NCBI GenBank assembly: GCA_003971905.1
Contig: RSEE01000042.1
Location: 62,001-126,000 of the forward strand
DNA from: Moniliella sp. 'wahieum'
Lineage: Eukaryota > Basidiomycota > Moniliellomycetes > Moniliellales > Moniliellaceae
Direction of reading: 5' to 3'
Length of the DNA: 64,000 nt
In this document: positions 59,192 through 64,000 of the stretch, piece by piece
Layout of the letters: the number at the start of each line of letters is the position of its first letter
Numbering within the stretch: the stretch's first letter is position 1
Notes under the pieces: generated by a model
What the model was told of the DNA's origin: nothing
The model's input: the letters and a program-made list of their open reading frames with translations, nothing else
Database searches by the model: none
Translations under genes and position numbers: made by a program

Positions 59192-60160
59192 CCCTTCGGG
59201 TTGCTCCCCCTCCCCCATGTGTTTCGAAAGATGCTTTTTGTCATTTGTACTTGCGATCAGCGCTCAGCCTGAGCAATCAACCTTCGACGTTCAAGATCAA
59301 CGATTATCGGAAACCGGTAACTGGTAATCCGACTAGACTGTCCTGGTAGAATTGGTAAACCACATCATGCAGCAGGTGCAAGCTGCTACCTGTACACCAC
59401 CGACCCCTTTTGGATATCCATGACAGTCATGGTATCACAGGCGCTGCAACTGGGATCCAGCGAATTACCCCAGCTGGTTTCAAAGTCCGTGAGACAGCTT
59501 CTCCCCCAAGTTGTATATTCAGCAAATCGAGACAGAAATAAAGGAGGATGCGAATGCGCATCGCAAGCATACTATGCTGCCCTCTCCACGCCATGGGGAT
59601 TGGGGCCATAAACTCCCAGGTTATGTTTGACAACCTGCTTGTGAAATGAGGCGACACGGACAGCACCCGACATGGGCCCGCGGGCCTGACTTACCCAGTG
59701 GTGCGTCTCCACCTGCAAGAGGATTCGGGCAGAAGCGTTCAGAACGCCGTGAAGAGGAAAGGAGCCAAATGAAGATACGCACATTAGTTACAATCTCGTA
59801 GCGGATGCCCGCTATGGCTCGCGTTATTCGTGCCCGTACTTCGTTGCCTAGGAGTCTCTTGGGCTCACGCTTAGATAGTCAATGTACTGCCGAGCCAGCC
59901 GGCGCTCTGGTGCATGGCACTGAGAGAGCCACTGGCGCTCCTGACACCCTGGATGTCAGAATAGATAAGTTTTCCGACATCAGCGTGACATCAAGGCCAT
60001 GATGGATGTTGATGAAATCCATAAGTGTAGGCAGTGGGGACGAATTAGTAGGAATGCTTCCTATCTTGTTGTTATGTGTCTGGCCGCGCAGATTGAGCCT
60101 GGCCTCGGTAGTGCTTGCTCCTTCAAGTCTCGAGATGGGGTCAGCTGCCGAGGGATGCGC
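59192..60160. other. Spacer, no gene seen
   Basis: 3' flank of the regulator and left flank of the copia-derived element. GATCAACGATTATCGGAAACCGG near 59,297 is AT-richer. No recognisable product. Confidence 0.55.
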
Positions 60161-60165
60161 CAATT

Positions 60166-60319
60166 TGTCGGAGGAGATCTGTCCAGCGGTCTGCTATCGG
60201 TGAGAAGGAAGATGGTTGACTGGGAATGAATTACTGGGGGGCAGAAGCTTCGGGAAGATCTGCTCCGGAATAAACCAGAGGCTAAATGGGCTGGGCCGCA
60301 GGCGACGTCACACTCAACA
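60166..60319 (-). repeat. Left (3') LTR of the compact copia element
   Basis: 154 bp, TGTCGG...CTCAACA, preceded by CAATT. Roughly 85-90% like the right LTR by eye, with small gaps. Confidence 0.85.
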
Positions 60320-61873
60320 CCCCCCCCCTACGGCCTCTAAGGCCCCAGGCCCAACTCGGCCTCCGAAGAAATGACTTCTTGACCGAACTGGGAGATGGCG
60401 TGTAGAAGTTGCGGACGCGCCAGCGGTTTTGTTAGCGTGTCGCCTTATTTTCGCTTCCGGGAATTTTGATAACATCAAAGGTGCCCTCCGCCACTTTGTC
60501 GCGGACGAAGTGGTGGCGGATCTCGAAGTGCTTGGCTGCACCGACGCTGCCCACTTTGTGCGAAAGGGCGACGGCGACAGCGGAGTCGCAGTAAATTGGA
60601 ACCGTGTAATCCTCGTTCAGTTGTTCGAGTTCAATAAGGAGGTTCCTGATGTAGATGGCTTCGGTCATGCCGGTGAAGACGGCCAGGTACTCGGCGTGGC
60701 CTGTGCTGGTGCGCAGTCTTGGTGCTGACGTTGGAAACGTTGTTCACTGCTTTTCCGACTGAGATGGCAATCGCGTACGCTTCGTCGTAGGTCGCGTGGC
60801 GCGGGATGCGTGGCTGGAACTCAGTGGCCAGGCCCGCTGCAAGGCAGGCGACGAGCATGTCGTCCGGACAGGACGACACATAGCTCTGCAGGCGGCGGCG
60901 CGCGGCCTCGAAACGACCCACGTACCCGGCGCCAGTGTCCTTGCCTTGCTTGACGGAAGCCAGGTTGGTAACTGCGGCGCTGATGTCCTCCCATACGTGC
61001 GGGCGACAGTAGTCGCGAGCGCGGCGCCAGTATTCGCTGGCGCGGAGGCATTCGGCGCCATGGTTGTCAATGACAGAGCCGACGGTGCCGGTGAGGGACG
61101 ATCTCATCCACATGCCAATGGCAACGTCGGCGTTGATGAGCTCCTCGTCGTCCAGGGAGTCGTCGGGATCCAGAATGCGGAGGAGGGTCTTCGTGCTCAG
61201 AGGAACGTCAGGGTGCGATCCGATGAGGCTGAAGGCGGTGTAGACGTAGGTGGTCCAGGCTTCGTACTGGTCCGGAGTCGAGAGCAGCTTGACTCTGAGG
61301 CTTTTGGTTCTTCAGGACTTCGGGGATCAGCACGTTCCATTCGCGCCCGGGTTCCGCCTTGTCAGGATAGAGGTCGACGAGCGTGAGCATGAAAGTATCT
61401 CTTTCCATGTCGGGGAAGGCCGCCGAGATGGTCTCAATGGCGTCCTTGAAGCTGATGCCCTTGTTCTTTTCGAGTATGCGCTTCATGATGTATCTCTGTT
61501 GCTCCGTGGGACGCCCGATCCCACTTTTCAAGTCAACAGAAGCCGGGAATCCCTTGCCGGGAGACGGCACACGAGGTAAAACTCTCTGGCCAAAGGCGTC
61601 CGTGGTGATGGAGGCCTCGGTCTTGTGGGGTTTGCTCTCGATGCTCATCTTGCACTTCTGGGTGGTTGTGGGTTGGGAAAGAAGCGGGCGGGATCCGGTA
61701 AGGCAGATGGATTCGGTTGCCTCGTCAGCAATTTGCGATGCCGCGAGGGAGTCGTCGAAGGACATGGGCTCGCTTGCGAGTCTTGTCCTGCGAAATTCGG
61801 GTCTGGTCGCCTCTGAGGTGATTGCAGACTCGATCCAGCTAGCTTTGGCGGGTCAGAGGTGGGTTCGATAACC

Positions 61874-62010
61874 TGTCGGAGGAGATCTGTCCAGCGGTCT
61901 GCTACCGGTGAGAAGGGGGATGGTTGACTGGGAATGAATTACTGGGGGCAGAAGCCTCCGGAATAAACCGGAGGCTAAATGGGCTGGGCCGCAGGTGACG
62001 ACACTCAACA
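61874..62010 (-). repeat. Right (5') LTR of the compact copia element
   Basis: 137 bp, TGTCGG...CTCAACA, followed by CAATT. It is the upstream LTR with respect to the Gag-like region. Confidence 0.85.
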
Positions 62011-62015
62011 CAATT

Positions 62016-62537
62016 GCGTCTTTGTTTCCTTTCAATTAGGGATTCAAGTCCTGCCTCCACGTCCTGCCTTGCCCCGCCCCAAAGGCAAGAGCTTCAACTG
62101 GGCTTTGCCTACCTTCCCACCCTGGGGGAAGACTGCCAAGTAGGTTCCATATCATCACATCTGCTTTGCTTTGCTCGCCACTACTTACACCTCGATGCCC
62201 AGCTGCGGTTCCCATACGTCCATGGGGGTCGGCCCAAAAGGCCAGGATGCGATTGAATGTGCATGTGGATGTGCATATGTGCCAAAGCACAACAACCATC
62301 TCTAGGGCTAGGCCACGAGCCGATACGCAGCAGTGGATCGACCGTCGCATCGGCCCGGGAGCAAGCGGGACAAAAGCGTAAGCAGCGAAAAAAGGATTCG
62401 GCGCTGGTTCTGTCTTTTGGTTTTGTGATAAGAGGAGGGGGAGAGGGGGGCTAGGGTACGAGGGACCCAAAAGACCCCGCGGGCACATTCACACCTCCCG
62501 CCCCAGTAAGCCAAGCGGATCCGTACCGGTCCACCAC
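62016..62537. other. Spacer between the copia derivative and eL30
   Basis: 3' flank of eL30. No gene seen on either strand; the end holds a GGGGGAGAGGGGGG run (62430-62450). Confidence 0.55.
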
Positions 62538-62975
62538 TTAGTTCGACACGGAGCTGAGCAAGTCCGAGTCGCCGGCGTCGGTAACGGCGAGCACACTGTA
62601 ATTCACATCGTGTCAGTCCACTGGGGCCGCCAAGCCTCAAAACAAAACCAAGGAAGGAAAGGAAAGGAAACAGAACGATTCCGGGACCCAACGTACCCAA
62701 CGCGGAAGAGTTTACCGGCAGCGGTGCCAAGAGCGACGTTGGAGCCCTGGTAGTGGTGGACCAAGGTCTTGGACAGCATGGCGTAGTACTCCAGCTCCGA
62801 CTTGCGCAGCGGCGGGGTGTTGGCCGAGATGAGGACAAGCTTGGCCTTGCCACTGCGCAAGGTCTTGAGCGTGCTGGCGTACCCCAGTTGCATTACCCGA
62901 CTTCATGACAAGCTGCAGCTTGCCATTGATGTTCTCCTGCGTGGAGGTCTTCTTCTTGTTGCTCACAGGCGCCAT
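62538..62975 (-). CDS. RPL30: Ribosomal protein eL30
   Basis: A cytosolic 60S subunit protein that also binds RNA, including its own transcript in yeast. The start at 62975 gives [20 protein letters not shown], then QLVMKSG. After a one-base discontinuity near 62,898 the frame reads [66 protein letters not shown]. An intron (62696-62596, GTACGT to TTACAG, 101 nt) leads to [18 protein letters not shown] and the stop at 62538. About 112 residues, the normal length, with strong conservation throughout. A single missing base in such an essential, well conserved gene is best explained as a sequence error. A GGACAGCA minisatellite lies 240-430 bases upstream. Confidence 0.92.
62596..62696 (-). other. 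Intron of the eL30 gene (predicted)
   Basis: Donor GTACGT after TTCCGCGTTGG, acceptor GAATTACAG before TGTGCTCGC; 101 nt; restores [15 protein letters not shown]. Confidence 0.85.
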
Positions 62976-63440
62976 TCTTGCACTGCTCAACGACAACAAA
63001 ACCAAACAAAAAGGTAGTTAGTTCTTCCATCCCGGTCACCAGTCTTCGGCGATAGCAGGACTTTGGCCAACAGCCTGCGCACAGCCACCCAGATCTCCAT
63101 CCGCCACCCCCTCCTGCCCCGTATCCTGTGCCCATGCCACGGCTACGTTCCCATTGGCCCACCACAGGCCGATCACGAGGCCGTGTGAGCACATCCTGGT
63201 CCCGCGGAATTGGACAGCCGGACAGCAGGACAGCAGGACAGCAGGACAGTAGGACAGCCGGACAGAAGGGCAGCCAAACAGAAGGGGCAGGGCAGCAGGA
63301 CAGTAGGACAGCCGGACGAAGGGCAGCCAAACAGAAGGGCAGCAGGGCAGCAGGGCAGCAGGACAGCAGGACAGTAGGAAGCAGGACAGCAGGACAGGAG
63401 GCGAGCGGCTGAGCAAACCGCCAGAGTCGGTCGATACTCA
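62976..63440. other. eL30 promoter region
   Basis: Upstream of eL30 on the minus strand, with no gene seen. On the gene's strand it is C/T-rich just before the start and then carries the GGACAGCA minisatellite. Confidence 0.5.
63210..63405. repeat. GGACAGCA minisatellite upstream of eL30
   Basis: Imperfect tandem array of a 9-10-bp unit (GGACAGCAG, GGACAGTAG, GGACAGCCG) with GGGCAGCCAAACAGAAG spacers occurring twice, which suggests a higher-order unit of about 60-70 bp. Units are contiguous with no unique spacers, so it is not a CRISPR array. Confidence 0.9.
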
Positions 63441-64000
63441 CGAGTTTGTCGGTCCGGTCGGGAGCGTTGAGGAGATGGGCAGCAGAGAGGAGCGGTGACC
63501 CCGCTGGAAGACGGCGAGCAACCCTAAGGCTGGGTCATCCGCGGGGATTGGTGACCGGGACGGTGACTATGCTCAAGGTGCGCTGCATCGCCAGGCAAGG
63601 AAGACTGGCGCTAAGCTATCTTTGAAATAGTGTGCCGCAGCAACTGGGTCAACGCACCTAGTGCGGTTTACGCCGGAATTGCGCCAGCTTGGCTACACCG
63701 CCCCTGTGCTGTGCCGCATTGGTTTGCTGCGGATCGGGGGCCGCAAGGGCCCAGTCGGTGCGCAACGCAGGCTGGGCGAGCGGAACCAAGCGAGGCAGCA
63801 GCGGTGACTGCTGCTACCACACCACCTCGCACCCTTTTCCCCGGCGCGCTTACCCGGTACGTTGATCCCCCTTTGCCTGCTTAGGCTTTGTACGCCTTGG
63901 TGCCTTGCTGCTGCGGCGCTGTGGTGCTGTGATGCTGTTGGGGGCGACGCCGATGCGCTTGGATGTGCTCATCGCCTATCGCATTGTGCGCGCCGCGCAC
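63441..64000 (+). other. Right end of the window; possible start of a gene at the edge
   Basis: From 63933 a plus-strand frame opens MLLGATPMRLDVLIAYRIVR and stays open to the edge. It looks protein-like but is too short to identify. The preceding 500 bases hold only short frames. Confidence 0.25.

Larger units (their letters stand above)
60166..62010 (-). mobile_element. Compact Ty1/copia-derived element with LTRs and 5-bp target duplication
   Basis: The element is bounded by direct repeats 60166-60319 (154 bp) and 61874-62010 (137 bp), each beginning TGTCGG and ending CTCAACA. The flanks are CAATT on both sides (60161-60165 and 62011-62015), a perfect 5-bp target-site duplication. On the minus strand the right side carries a Gag-like region (about 61765 to 60760) and the left side a copia RNase H-like end (about 60668 to 60320) with IYCDSAVAVALSHKVGS and KHFEIRHHFVRDKV. 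No protease, integrase or reverse transcriptase was found, so it is non-autonomous, a TRIM/TR-GAG-like or internally deleted derivative. The coding parts look broken in a few places. The intact duplication and similar LTRs suggest it is younger than the LTR-like pair at 9.7-15.9 kb. Confidence 0.85.

Noticed and set aside
63210-63405. CRISPR-like array
   Set aside because: Units are contiguous 9-10-bp tandem repeats without unique spacers; the genome is eukaryotic.
1-64000. Telomeric repeats, rRNA genes, a biosynthetic or mating-type cluster
   Set aside because: No TTAGGG arrays, rRNA-like stretches, large synthases, pheromone receptors or homeodomain pairs were recognised.

Overview
The window looks like nuclear DNA of a GC-rich, intron-poor basidiomycete fungus, probably of the smut-related subphylum Ustilaginomycotina. 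The support is short GT-AG introns (about 60-170 nt), a secreted lipase of the Candida antarctica lipase A type (a family concentrated in smut-related yeasts and Malassezia), a Zn2Cys6 regulator, a Whi3/Scw1-type RNA-binding protein, and Ty1/copia elements. The lineage is an inference from family content; no species is claimed.

Layout. 1-3842: left-truncated Ty1/copia element, minus strand. 6.3-8.0 kb: secreted double-psi beta-barrel (RlpA-like) protein with a long Ser/Ala tail (-). 9.7-15.9 kb: two diverged same-orientation LTR-like repeats of about 870 bp around a 4.4-kb AT-richer interval with no recognisable gene. 18.0-19.2 kb: short-chain dehydrogenase (-). 21.8-23.7 kb: fragment of a non-LTR retrotransposon (-). 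24.6-27.8 kb: Ric8/synembryn (-). 29.9-32.8 kb: unidentified low-complexity region, perhaps a gene (-). 33.9-34.9 kb: shortened eIF5 (+). 35.2-35.8 kb: COX20 (+). 36.3-41.4 kb: Nup120/Nup160 nucleoporin (+). 41.9-43.5 kb: CALA-type lipase (+). 44.7-46.8 kb: KDM8/JMJD5-like JmjC protein (-). 48.6-50.5 kb: Whi3/Scw1-type RRM protein (-). 52.5-52.8 kb: very small zinc-ribbon protein (-). 54.5-55.3 kb: mitochondrial ribosomal protein uL22m (-). 56.1-59.2 kb: Zn2Cys6 transcription factor (+). 60.2-62.0 kb: compact copia-derived element with LTRs and a perfect 5-bp target duplication. 62.5-63.0 kb: ribosomal protein eL30 (-).

The genes are mostly unlinked housekeeping functions (translation, mitochondrial assembly, nuclear pore, G-protein signalling) with two secreted proteins; I see no biosynthetic cluster. 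Nearly every conserved gene changes reading frame by one base at one or more points, often next to a homopolymer. This includes eL30 and uL22m, which are not expected to be dead. I read this as many uncorrected single-base indels in the assembly rather than mass pseudogenisation, so gene limits are given as whole loci and internal joints are approximate.

The most unusual signals outside genes are short palindromic words repeated in the spacers. The 12-mer TGATGCATGATG occurs exactly six times, and CACTAGT and AAGCTTGAAG words recur. Other points of interest are long C/G homopolymers, one of them abutting a 3' splice site, and the compact copia derivative.
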